From: DATFVJ01 sp963820395
GTDB taxonomy: Bacteria > Actinomycetota > Actinomycetes > Streptosporangiales > Streptosporangiaceae
DNA length: 64,000 nucleotides
Assembly: GCA_963820395.1 (NCBI GenBank)
Contig: CAWGAE010000015.1
Location: 310,001-374,000, forward strand
Direction: 5' to 3'
Under the pieces are notes generated by a model. The model was not told where the DNA came from. It was given only the letters and a program-made list of their open reading frames with translations, and did not search any database. A program made the position numbers and the translations under genes. This document shows, piece after piece, positions 56,037 through 64,000 of the stretch. The stretch's first letter is position 1, and every line of letters starts with the position of its first letter.

Positions 56037-56809
56037 GGCGTTCCCTTCCCGGTCGTGCCGTCAGCAGCCCTGCGGCCCTTGACACCGCAGCAGGCGACAT
56101 CATCCTCTCGCAGGACGAGCTCATCTGGGCTCAACGTACTGCCCGGAACGCAAGAAGCACCTTCATGCCTGCGGCGTGAGGGGCCGGCGCGCCGTGTTCG
56201 CGCAGGCCGAAAAGCCGTAAGTCAGCGATTGAATTGGCGAATGACCTGGCCCGGGCGAGGGGCTGTCGTCACATGGCGATGATGAGACGGCGCCGGCTAC
56301 GGCGTGTATGTACATGGGTCACCATGGCGGCCAAAGACAGCGCCAGGCGGGCGGACACGCTCGCGAGACTGGTCCCGCTCCGGCCGCACGGCACCCGGCG
56401 CCGCGGACGAGCGCGTGCCTTCCCTGCCCGCAGACGCCGGACACCTGCGTGGTGCCCGAGCCTAACGAACGGCCCGGGCACCACGCTCGGCTGGACGCAT
56501 CCGATATCGAAACCCGGGTCTCATGCAGTCCCGTCCGGTGGCGGATCTTGGCACACCGCTGTTGACCCACCGCGGGTTGCGATGCGGCGGCGACAGCTCT
56601 GTGCCTTACTACCCCCATGCCTGGCGGCACCATGCCCTGGCGGCACCGTACCTGGGCTGCCTGACAAAACAGTGCTTTGACGAGGTCGGCCGAGGATGGC
56701 CTCAGCGCTCGGTGCCCCGGCGAGTACTCTCGGGGCTTGCACCTCACGGGGGTCCGGGGGTTGGAAATGGCCTGATGAGCCGGTCTGGTTCAGCGCCCCT
56801 CGCTACGTG
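56037..56809. other. Large intergenic region without a convincing gene
   Basis: These 773 bases hold several overlapping frames but none with recognisable features. A short direct repeat of CTGGCGGCACC occurs near 56622-56648. Other than possible promoters nothing is assignable. Confidence 0.4.
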
Positions 56810-57025
56810 CTAGGCCTTGGCCTTGCCCCGGGTCGCACCGCCCCGGCCGCGCAGATGCACGCCAGACTCGGTGAGTATCCGGTGGACGAAGCCGTACGAC
56901 CTGCCGGTAGCACCGGCGAGCGACCGGATGCTCTCGCCCGACTCGTACCTCTTTTTGAGGTCCGCCGCGAGCTTGGTGCGATCAGCACCGGTCACCCGTG
57001 TGCCTTTCTTGAGGGTGTCGGTCAC
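56810..57025 (-). CDS. Small helix-turn-helix protein
   Basis: A 71-residue protein. KLAADLKKRYESGESIRSLAGATGRSYGFVHRILTESGVHLRGRGGATRG is a homeodomain-like HTH with an Arg/Gly-rich tail, common in Streptomyces and relatives. GTG at 57025 has a GGAGG six bases upstream. It may act as a DNA- or nucleoid-associated regulator; target unknown. Confidence 0.85.
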   Translation of the reverse strand: MTDTLKKGTRVTGADRTKLAADLKKRYESGESIRSLAGATGRSYGFVHRILTESGVHLRGRGGATRGKAKA

Positions 57026-57171
57026 AAGTACCTCCCGTGATATGGAGTGACCTCAGCGTTACCGTCCTTCATCATGATCACGCATTAACGTGCGATCGGC
57101 TACCCACATCGAGGCAAATGATCACTTCTTTTTTGAGAAGTCGCTTTGCAGCACCGCAGTCGTTGCCGGGC

Positions 57172-58767
57172 TCAAGCAAGCGCGACCAGGTCGGCGAACT
57201 CGTCATCCCAGGTATCCTCTATCCCGTCGGGCAACAGCATGACCCGTTCGGGCTCGAGTGCCTCGACCGCTCCCTCATCGTGCGTGACCAGGACAATCGC
57301 GCCCTGGTAGGTACGCAGCGCGGTGAGGATCTCCGCCCGGCTGGCCGGGTCGAGGTTGTTGGTCGGCTCGTCGAGCAGCAGTACGTTCGCGCCCGAGACG
57401 ACGAGCAGCGCGAGCGCCAGCCTGGTCTTCTCGCCGCCGGAGAGCACTCCCGCGGGTTTGTTCACGTCGTCACCAGTGAAAAGGAACGACCCGAGGATCC
57501 GGCGCTGCGGCGACTCCGGCAGGTCGGGCGCGGCTGAGCGCATGTTCTCGAGCACGGTCCGCCCGGTATCTAGCGTCTCGTGTTCCTGCGCGTAGTAGCC
57601 AAGGCGCAGCCCGTGCCCGGCGGTCACCTCACCCGCGTCCTGTTTCTCCAGCCCGACGAGCAGGCGCAGCAGCGTCGTCTTGCCCGCGCCGTTCAGGCCG
57701 AGGACGACCACCCGGCTGCCGCGGTCCACCGCCAGGTCCACGCCGGTGAAGACCTCGACGGAGCCATAGCTCTTGGATAGCCCCGAGGCGGTCAGCGGTA
57801 CCCGCCCGCACGGCGCGGGCGTGGGGAACCTGAGGCGCGCGACACGGTCCGCCTTGCGCCCCGTCACGGCGCCCGCGAGCAGTCGCTCGGCCCGCCGCTC
57901 CATTCCCTGCGCGGCCTTCGCCTTGGTGGCCTTGGCGCGCATCCGGTCCGCCTGTGCCTGCAGAGCCGCCGCCTGGCGCTCGGCATTCGCACGCTCCCGC
58001 CGCCGCCGCCGCTCGGCTACCTCGCGCTGCTCCAGGTAGGCACTCCAGCCCACATTGTGCAGGTCAAGCACGCAGCGGTTCGCATCCAGGTGGAACACCT
58101 TGTTCACGACGGTTTCGAGCAGCGCGGTGTGGTGGCTAATGATGACAAGGCCGTCGCGATGTGCCCGGAGGTGGTCACGCAGCCAGGAAATGGAATCGGC
58201 GTCGAGGTGGTTCGTCGGCTCGTCGAGCAGGAGCGTCTCCGCGCCGCTGAACAGGATCCGGGCAAGCTCAACGCGGCGTCGCTGGCCGCCGGACATGCTC
58301 CTGAGCGGCTGCCCGAGTACGCGGTCAGGCAGGCCCAGGCTGGCCGCTATCGAGGCCGCCTCCGCCTCGGCCGCGTAACCGCCTAGCACGTGCAGCCTGT
58401 CCTCGAACCGTGCGTAGGCACGGATAGCGGCATCCCTGCGGCCGTCGGCCGCTGCCATCTCGTGCTGCGCCTCGCGCATTCCGGCGAGTACCTCGTCGAG
58501 GCCGCGCGCGGACAGAATCCGGTCCATGGCGAGCATGTCGAGATCGCCCGTACGCGGGTCCTGGGGCAGGTAGCCGACGGTACCCGCGCGGCGCACGGTG
58601 CCCGCGGCGGGCAGGGCCTCACCTGCCAGCACGCGGGCAAGCGTCGTCTTGCCCGCTCCGTTCCTGCCGACCAGCCCGATCCGGTCCCCTGGTGCGATCT
58701 GGAACGACGCTTCATCGATCAACAGCCGCGCTCCGGCGCGCAGTTCAAGGCCAGATGCAACAAGCAC
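57172..58767 (-). CDS. ABC-F family ATPase
   Basis: A 531-residue soluble ATPase with two ABC domains and no membrane segments. Walker A motifs GRNGAGKTT and GLNGAGKTT, signatures MSGGQRRRVELARIL and LSGGEKTRLALALL, and LLLDEPTNHLD/LLLDEPTNNLD are present. The interdomain linker (about 240-310) is Arg/Ala-rich and helical, as in ribosome-binding ABC-F proteins. GTG at 58767 begins VLVASGLELRAG, matching homologues. It likely acts on translating ribosomes. Confidence 0.92.
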   Translation of the reverse strand: MLVASGLELRAGARLLIDEASFQIAPGDRIGLVGRNGAGKTTLARVLAGEALPAAGTVRRAGTVGYLPQDPRTGDLDMLAMDRILSARGLDEVLAGMREAQHEMAAADGRRDAAIRAYARFEDRLHVLGGYAAEAEAASIAASLGLPDRVLGQPLRSMSGGQRRRVELARILFSGAETLLLDEPTNHLDADSISWLRDHLRAHRDGLVIISHHTALLETVVNKVFHLDANRCVLDLHNVGWSAYLEQREVAERRRRRERANAERQAAALQAQADRMRAKATKAKAAQGMERRAERLLAGAVTGRKADRVARLRFPTPAPCGRVPLTASGLSKSYGSVEVFTGVDLAVDRGSRVVVLGLNGAGKTTLLRLLVGLEKQDAGEVTAGHGLRLGYYAQEHETLDTGRTVLENMRSAAPDLPESPQRRILGSFLFTGDDVNKPAGVLSGGEKTRLALALLVVSGANVLLLDEPTNNLDPASRAEILTALRTYQGAIVLVTHDEGAVEALEPERVMLLPDGIEDTWDDEFADLVALA

Positions 58768-58945
58768 TTGGGCTAGCCACTCCTTCGGGTGACGGGTCAC
58801 TGAGCGGGCTGTCACCAGCGCTTCGGCCGCGTCGGAGCGAGTGCCACCGGTGGCCCGCGCCCCGGATGCCGGGACCCTGGCGTGCATTACGTATTTCCCG
58901 CGGTGTATCCCCCTGCGTGGCACTCAGATGAACGGCCCGCGCCCC

Positions 58946-58976
58946 GTCAGATCTAGAGCGAGTCAGATCTAGAGCG
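58946..58976. repeat. Direct repeat GTCAGATCTAGAGCG
   Basis: Two exact 15-base copies, 58946-58960 and 58962-58976, are separated by one base. The second runs into GCGGCCGC, so BglII, XbaI and NotI sites lie together. CTAG is rare in GC-rich actinobacteria. Confidence 0.8.
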
Positions 58977-59076
58977 GCCGCATGACCGCATTATACCTAC
59001 CCGGGTCACGCCCTGCGACCGCGTTTGCGGCCGGCCGGGCCACGCGGCGGCCTTGCCCGATCTGGCGACACGCCCG

Positions 59077-59802
59077 TCACCGGCGGGCCACCGCAGGTGG
59101 CGCGGCTTCGATCAGCCTGATCCGCACCGCACGGAACAGCCGCGGTGTGTCGCGCAGCACCGCGAGCCTGGGCTCGGGCACGGTGAGAAACCGTTCGACG
59201 GCAAGATCGAAGTAGGGCCGCAGCCGGGCGTCCTGGCGCACCCGGCCGATGGCATTCCGGTCTCCGCCGAGCACTACGGCGTCGAGTGGGCCGGGGTAAC
59301 TTTCGAACACGCTGGCGGCCGTGTCAGCGGCCGCGGACAGGGCCTCCCCCGCCTGCTTCTCCCTCCGTCGGGCGAAACGCTGCTGCGACGTTCCGCCGGC
59401 CGCGCTGCGCCCATGTACCAGCCGCGAGCCAGTCTTGGATGAGATGAGCCGTGGCGGCGCGCCGGAAAAGACACCGGCCGCATAACCGCCGAGGCGGACG
59501 ATCAGCACGCCGACGGTCCGATCCGCCGACGCGTGCACCGCGATTCGCTCGGCGACAACTTCCGGTTGCGCGGTCGTCAAAGACACGGCCGACATGTCGG
59601 CCGTGTCAGGCAACGGCGGAAATGGCATGTGACACTCGGCGATCGCCCCATCTGCACACGTATACCGAACGGCTGCCGCACCTGGCGCGACTTCCGCCCC
59701 GCCATGCCGGGCAGCGAATGCGGACAGCCAGCTAACTATCCGTTCGGGGGCTATGTCTAGCCACCGGCCACCAGCAAGGGCGACACGTGCCGAGTCTTCC
59801 AC
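59077..59802 (-). CDS. acVLRF1-family peptidyl-tRNA hydrolase
   Basis: A 241-residue protein resembling actinobacterial Vms1/eRF1-like release factors, which hydrolyse peptidyl-tRNA on stalled large ribosomal subunits. KTGSRLVHGRSAAGGTSQQRFARRREKQA contains the modified GGQ-like loop (AGGTSQQ). The C-half DAVVLGGDRNAIGRV fits the eRF1-like fold. GTG 59802 has GGAGG nine bases upstream and gives the best N-terminus. It precedes the ABC-F gene by about 310 bp on the same strand. Confidence 0.85.
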   Translation of the reverse strand: MEDSARVALAGGRWLDIAPERIVSWLSAFAARHGGAEVAPGAAAVRYTCADGAIAECHMPFPPLPDTADMSAVSLTTAQPEVVAERIAVHASADRTVGVLIVRLGGYAAGVFSGAPPRLISSKTGSRLVHGRSAAGGTSQQRFARRREKQAGEALSAAADTAASVFESYPGPLDAVVLGGDRNAIGRVRQDARLRPYFDLAVERFLTVPEPRLAVLRDTPRLFRAVRIRLIEAAPPAVARR

Positions 59803-60171
59803 TACGCAACGCCTCCATGCGTTTACTATCTGACAGAACCATCGCGATCCCCGTGAGTGCGGGGAGCCCGGGGAGGCAGGCGACCGGGGATCGTCCGCCG
59901 GGCCGACGCCGTGGCCAGGGGATAGCGGGGCGGTCCGTTCCCCGATCAGCACGTAACGGGGGTTCTATGGTGCAACTCCGCTGGGCAGCACCTTAGCTGG
60001 GCAACACCGTAACGGGTGCTTCGTGGAACAGTTCCCTGCGCGGAGCAGCCGCCCCCTAGGCCAAACCCTAACGGGGATTCCGCGGGCTCGCCCCCCGCCC
60101 TCCACAGGCTCGCGCGTTCATGTTGCCGCGAGGCACGCAGTACCACCGATCACCAGTCAAGGAAGTTGCTG
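59803..60171. other. Divergent region between acVLRF1 and SseB
   Basis: These 369 bases between divergent genes contain short TAACGGGG/TAACGGGT motifs near 59957, 60011 and 60070 and GCTGGGCA repeats. They may carry two promoters, but no boxes can be assigned. Confidence 0.4.
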
Positions 60172-60981
60172 ATGACGATACGATCCGATCCTGCCGCATC
60201 GGCGGGCTTCCCGGCCAACAGCGTGGAACGCGCGCTCTATGGTGCCGCCAGGGACCGGACCCGCGTGGGTGAACTCCTCGACGAGCTCCGCCATGGCCGA
60301 TTGTGGCTGCCGCTGCCTCAGGACGGTCCCGTCACCGATGGGGACGCGCTCAAGCTGCCGACGGTCCGCTATCTCGACGCGGAGTTCATCCCTGCCTACA
60401 CCTCCGCTGGCCAGCTCAACGAGGTTCTCGGCCGACGGGGCCGGGATATGGCGGGCGGCGGAGCCGCGGACCCGAACCGGGCACCTGCGGTCCTGGGCGC
60501 ACAGGTGCCGCACGCGGTTGTGGCAGCCACGGAGCTTGCCCGGTTGCTTCCCGCCGGACTCGGCATCGCCCTGAACCCGGGCGCGGCTGTGAGCGTTCCG
60601 ATCTATCCCGAGGACATGGCTTATCTCGGCAGCACGGACGCCGAGATAGATGGCTGTCCGATCCGTGTCGGCCCTCCGCCAGAGGAACCTACGCGGCTGC
60701 TCAGCGCCATCGCGGACGGGCTGCGCCGGTCGCCGTCCGCCGAGTCGGCTACCCGGGCCTGGCTGACCACAGAAGGTGGTCAGGGGCTCGTAATTGCTGT
60801 GACTCTGGACGACCCGCACGACGGCTCTGCGCAGAAAGCGGTAGCGGAGACCGTGCAGGATGCGGTGGACCTCGCACGGCCGCCGTTTCCTGTCGACGTT
60901 ATGTTCCCAGGTGAGTGCGAGCCAGGTCCCCTTGAGCGGTGGGCTGCCGCGGGCGCCCGCCCTTTCTACCTGCGCACCTGA
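60172..60981 (+). CDS. SseB-like protein
   Basis: A 269-residue protein of the SseB (enhanced serine sensitivity) family. The N-domain has LWLPLPQDGPV, FIPAYTSAGQLNEV and LNPGAAVSVPIYPEDMAYL; a SseB C-terminal domain covers about residues 165-260. The ATG at 60172 has AAGGAA eight bases upstream. Its biochemical role is not established. Confidence 0.85.
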   Translation: MTIRSDPAASAGFPANSVERALYGAARDRTRVGELLDELRHGRLWLPLPQDGPVTDGDALKLPTVRYLDAEFIPAYTSAGQLNEVLGRRGRDMAGGGAADPNRAPAVLGAQVPHAVVAATELARLLPAGLGIALNPGAAVSVPIYPEDMAYLGSTDAEIDGCPIRVGPPPEEPTRLLSAIADGLRRSPSAESATRAWLTTEGGQGLVIAVTLDDPHDGSAQKAVAETVQDAVDLARPPFPVDVMFPGECEPGPLERWAAAGARPFYLRT

Positions 60982-61025
60982 TCTGGTCTGCCTGCGCACC
61001 TGATCTGGTCTGCCTGCGCACCTGA
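60969..61025 (+). repeat. Tandem duplication at the end of sseB
   Basis: Two 22-base units (60969-60990 and 60991-61012) and a partial third contain the last codons and stop of the SseB gene. It parallels the duplication at the FHA gene end. Confidence 0.85.
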
Positions 61026-61099
61026 CCCGGCCAGGCACTCTTGATCACCGCCGTGGCCCGGGCCGCCCAGGTGTGCCGAGCCAGGCGCAGGCGGCGGCG

Positions 61100-61507
61100 T
61101 CAGACGTTGAAGCCGAGGGCGCGAAGCTGTTCCCTGCCATCCTCGGTGATCTTGTCAGGTCCCCACGGAGGCAGCCAGACCCAGTTGATGCGGAAACCCT
61201 CGACCAGGCCATCAAGTGCCTCAGCGGTCTGGTCTTCGATCACGTCGGTAAGCGGGCACGCGGCGCTGGTGAGTGTCATGTCGATGGTGGCCACGCCGTC
61301 GTCGCCCAGATCAACGCCGTAGACCAGGCCGAGGTCGACCACGTTTATACCGAGCTCGGGGTCTACCACGTCATGCAGCGCCTCAAGAACGTCTCCGGAC
61401 TCGGGCGAAAGCTGCTCGCCCGGCTGCGGAACGGCCTCCTCGCCTCCGCTGGCGTCCTGACCGGCCTCCTGGCCCACCGTGTGCTCCCTGATCGCGTTCT
61501 CCGTCAT
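61100..61507 (-). CDS. sufT: SufT-type Fe-S cluster assembly factor (MIP18/DUF59)
   Basis: A 135-residue protein. DVLEALHDVVDPELGINVVDLGLVYGV and TSAACPLTDVIEDQ, with the conserved cysteine, are MIP18/DUF59 signatures. The first 35 residues are a variable Gln/Gly/Glu-rich tail. The ATG overlaps the sufU stop by four bases. It probably helps deliver Fe-S clusters to targets. Confidence 0.93.
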   Translation of the reverse strand: MTENAIREHTVGQEAGQDASGGEEAVPQPGEQLSPESGDVLEALHDVVDPELGINVVDLGLVYGVDLGDDGVATIDMTLTSAACPLTDVIEDQTAEALDGLVEGFRINWVWLPPWGPDKITEDGREQLRALGFNV

Positions 61508-62043
61508 GATGCCTGTCCTGCCTTCCCGCTAAGCGCCCGGGCCGTCGCGTCCTTCCAGGCCATCCAGCCAAGCAGGGCGCACTTGATCCGGGCCGGGTAC
61601 TTGGCCACACCTGCGAAAGCAACCGCGTCTTCCAGCATGTCCTCGTTCGGCTCCTCGACTCCACGCGACTGCATGAGCGCGAGAAACTCGTCGCCGACAG
61701 CGAGCGCCTCCTCGACGGTTTTCCCGATCACCAGATCCGTCATGACAGAAGCACTCGCCTGGCTAATCGAGCAACCGAGCGCGTCGTATGACACGTCGGC
61801 GACCCGGAGGTCACCGCCAGGGCTGTTTGCCGCATCGCCTGCCGCGCTGTTACCCGCGCAGTCCGCCGCACCACCAGCCGCGCTGGTCCCGGCGCTGCTC
61901 AGCCGGACACGGACGGTGAGCTCGTCACCGCAGGTGGGGTTTACGTGATGTACCTCGGCGTCGTAGGGCTCCCGCAGCCCATTGTGGTGCGGATGGCGGT
62001 AGTGATCCAGGATGATCTCCTGGTACATCGACTGAGGCTGCAT
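61504..62043 (-). CDS. sufU: SufU Fe-S scaffold/sulfur-transfer protein
   Basis: A protein of about 179 residues. Cys ligands are in NPTCGDEL (C38), ALGCSIS and ARIKCALLGW, with an Asp in CGD; together they bind zinc and accept sulfur from SufS. An Ala/Gly/Ser-rich insertion (about 50-75) lengthens the loop after the first cysteine. ATG 62043 or 62028 could be the start. Usual suf order follows: sufC, sufS, sufU, sufT. Confidence 0.93.
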   Translation of the reverse strand: MQPQSMYQEIILDHYRHPHHNGLREPYDAEVHHVNPTCGDELTVRVRLSSAGTSAAGGAADCAGNSAAGDAANSPGGDLRVADVSYDALGCSISQASASVMTDLVIGKTVEEALAVGDEFLALMQSRGVEEPNEDMLEDAVAFAGVAKYPARIKCALLGWMAWKDATARALSGKAGQAS

Positions 62044-62193
62044 CACGCTGGTCTTATTGCTGGTCTTGTTGCCGCCGCTCGCATGATCACTGTCCTGCTC
62101 GCGACAGCTCCTACGCGGGCTCGCCCTGCATGGCACCATCCTGCTTGGCGCCTTACTTCCTACGCGCATGCCGATCTCAACACCCATGACGGC

Positions 62194-63519
62194 TCACGCT
62201 GTTCCAAAGAGCCGCTGCGCCTGCCGCACGCCCTCGGCAAGCGCATCTACCTCGGCCGGTGTGGTGTAGACGTAGAAGGTAGCCCGCGTGCTCGCCTGGA
62301 CCTGATACCTGCGGTGCAGCGGCCAGGCACAGTGATGTCCGGTCCGCACCGCGATGCCGAGGTCGTCGAGCACCTGGCCAACGTCGTGCGGATGAATGCC
62401 TTCGACAGTGAACGCGATCGCGCCGCCGCGATCCCTGGTGCTGCGCGGGCCCAGGATCTGCACACCAGGGATCTCGCCGAGTGTTGATAGCGCGCGCGCC
62501 GTCAGCCTCTCCTCGTGCGCGGCGACATTCGCCATGCCGAGGTCAGACAGGTAGCCGCAGGCCGCGGCGAGCCCTACCGCTTGCGCTGCCATCGGCACCC
62601 CGGCCTCGAACCGCTGCGGCGGCGGCAGGAACGTCGAGCCTTCCATCCGGACGACCTCGATCATCGAGCCGCCCGTGATGAACGGCGGCATCACTTCGAG
62701 CAGCTCACGCCGGCCCCACAGCACGCCGATGCCGGATGGCCCGAGCATCTTGTGGCCGGAGAACGCGAGGAAGTCCACGCCGAGCGTCGACACGTCCACC
62801 GGCTGGTGCGGCACGGACTGGGCCGCGTCGGCAAGTACAAGCGCGCCCGCTTCGTGCGCGCGGTGGGCGATCTCCGTCACCGGGGGGATCGTGCCAAGCA
62901 CATTCGACTGATGGCTTAGCGCGACGATCTTTGTGCGGTCGCAAATCAGCGCGTCGAGCGCATCCAGGTCGAGGCGCCCGTCCTCGGTGAGGCCGAACCA
63001 GCGCAGCCTGGCGCCGGTCCGCTGGCACAACTGCTGCCAGGGCACCAGGTTGGCGTGGTGCTCAAGCTCCGTCACCAGGACCTCGTCGCCGGGTCCGACG
63101 GCGAAGGCCGCGGCCGCGGGGTCGGAGGGCGGCAAGGCTGCCGCGTTGCTCATCGCGTACGCCACCAGGTTGATCGCCTCGGTCGCGTTCTTGGTGAAAA
63201 CGACCTCGCCTGGTTGCGCGCCGATGAAGGAGGCCACCGTGGCTCTGGCACCCTCGTACGCGTCGGTCGCCTCCTCGGCGAGCTGATGGGCGCCGCGGTG
63301 TACGGCGGCGTTGTGCCGCTCGTAGAAGTCGCGCTCGGCGTCCAGCACCTGTCGCGGCTTCTGCGAGGTCGCCCCGGAGTCGAGATAGACCAGTGGGCTG
63401 CCGCCCCGCACCGTCCTCGACAGGATCGGGAAGTCAGCGCGGACCTTGTCCACGTCGAACGGCGGATCGGCGAGCCTGGCCACGGTGTCCACCGCGGCAG
63501 CGTGCGGCGTCATGGTCAT
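62194..63519 (-). CDS. sufS: SufS cysteine desulfurase
   Basis: A 441-residue PLP enzyme that makes persulfide from cysteine. SGHKMLGPSGIG holds the PLP-binding Lys; RTGHHCAWPLHRR holds the catalytic Cys; VTELEHHANLVPWQ and ADAAQSVPH are PLP-site blocks. A short Ala/Pro-rich insertion lies near residue 130. The ATG at 63519 overlaps the sufC stop by four bases. Confidence 0.95.
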   Translation of the reverse strand: MTMTPHAAAVDTVARLADPPFDVDKVRADFPILSRTVRGGSPLVYLDSGATSQKPRQVLDAERDFYERHNAAVHRGAHQLAEEATDAYEGARATVASFIGAQPGEVVFTKNATEAINLVAYAMSNAAALPPSDPAAAAFAVGPGDEVLVTELEHHANLVPWQQLCQRTGARLRWFGLTEDGRLDLDALDALICDRTKIVALSHQSNVLGTIPPVTEIAHRAHEAGALVLADAAQSVPHQPVDVSTLGVDFLAFSGHKMLGPSGIGVLWGRRELLEVMPPFITGGSMIEVVRMEGSTFLPPPQRFEAGVPMAAQAVGLAAACGYLSDLGMANVAAHEERLTARALSTLGEIPGVQILGPRSTRDRGGAIAFTVEGIHPHDVGQVLDDLGIAVRTGHHCAWPLHRRYQVQASTRATFYVYTTPAEVDALAEGVRQAQRLFGTA

Positions 63520-64000
63520 GACGATGCGCCTGCCTTTACGAAGCGCTCGTACCCTTCGGTGTCGAGCGCCTCGGCCAGTTCGGGCCCGCCTTCTTCGACG
63601 ATCCTCCCGTCGATGAATACGTGCACGAACTCCGGTACCACATAACGCAGGATCCGAGTGTAGTGGGTAATCAGCAATATCCCCGGGCGAGCGGGGCCCT
63701 CCTTGGCCCGGAAGCGGTTGATGCCCTCGGCGACGATCCTGAGCGCGTCCACGTCCAGCCCGGAGTCGGTCTCGTCGAGTATGGCGATCTTCGGCTGCAG
63801 CAGTTCGAGCTGGAGGATCTCGTGCCGCTTCTTCTCGCCGCCGGAGAAGCCCTCGTTGAGGTTACGTTCAGCGAAGACCGGATCGATGGCCAGCCCGGAC
63901 ATCGCGCCGCGCATCTCCTTCATGAAGTCACGCAGCTTCGGCGGCTGGCCGCGCATCGCGGTGATCGCGGTCCGCAGGAAGTTCGACACCGATACGCCGG
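63516..64000 (-). CDS. sufC: SufC Fe-S assembly ATPase (N-terminus beyond window)
   Basis: The C-terminal 161 codons of SufC, the ATPase of the SufBCD scaffold. LNEGFSGGEKKRHEILQLELL is the signature motif, IAILDETDSGLDVDAL is Walker B, and LLITHYTRIL is the H-loop. The Walker A part lies outside the window. The stop overlaps the sufS start (ATGA). Confidence 0.95.
   Translation of the reverse strand, partial: GVSVSNFLRTAITAMRGQPPKLRDFMKEMRGAMSGLAIDPVFAERNLNEGFSGGEKKRHEILQLELLQPKIAILDETDSGLDVDALRIVAEGINRFRAKEGPARPGILLITHYTRILRYVVPEFVHVFIDGRIVEEGGPELAEALDTEGYERFVKAGASS

Overview
The window is a high-GC actinobacterial chromosome segment from a filamentous-actinomycete-like organism. This is inferred from the Pup-proteasome gene set, an XRE/DUF397 regulator pair, Streptomyces-type families (SCO1664-like, DUF3090, DUF3099, DUF3866, DUF6457, acVLRF1) and a MabA/InhA-like fabG-fabI pair. 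The species cannot be named from the sequence. No tRNA, rRNA, CRISPR array or transposase was found.

Layout. 0-2 kb: end of an acyl-CoA dehydrogenase gene and an M24 peptidase. 2-4.2 kb: two small membrane proteins and an XRE/DUF397 pair. 4.4-25 kb: the conserved Pup-proteasome neighbourhood, mostly minus strand. Read in the direction of transcription it runs site-2 protease, trmI, arc/mpa, dop, pup, prcB, prcA, pafA, FKBP lipoprotein, pafB, pafC, tatA, tatC, helY and 5'-3' exonuclease, with DUF3866 and a GDPD gene on the plus strand. 25-28.3 kb: gene remnants around a RecB/Cas4-like nuclease. 28.3-38.9 kb: HAD phosphatase, metH, PAC2, esterase, the SCO1664/DUF3090/phosphomutase cassette, aldo-keto reductase and an FHA protein. 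39-45 kb: fabG-fabI, tldD-tldE, dodecin and DUF3099. 45-50 kb: PadR regulator with a truncated ABC ATPase, a small HTH gene, DUF6457 and an acyl-CoA synthetase. 50-61 kb: beta-lactamase-like lipoprotein, small lipoprotein, sulfotransferase, ABC exporter, enoyl-CoA hydratase, HTH protein, ABC-F ATPase, acVLRF1 and SseB. 61-64 kb: the suf operon (sufC partial, sufS, sufU, sufT).

How the genes work together. Dop deamidates Pup and PafA ligates it to lysines. Arc/Mpa unfolds pupylated proteins into the PrcA/PrcB 20S core, and Dop also removes Pup. PafB/PafC are WYL transcription activators and TatA/TatC export folded proteins. SufC, SufS, SufU and SufT build and deliver Fe-S clusters.

Two features set this window apart. 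First, at least eight conserved genes carry single-base frameshifts with both halves otherwise intact (exonuclease, GDPD, helY compensated, fabI, tldD, acyl-CoA synthetase, ABC exporter, PAS-kinase remnant). This looks more like sequencing or assembly indels than decay. Second, GC-rich minisatellites have expanded repeatedly: a 19-bp array between dop and pup, an 18-19-bp array that splits the TrmI methyltransferase domain, 26-bp repeats and hairpins that replace the end of an ABC ATPase, and shorter expansions in several linkers and gene ends.
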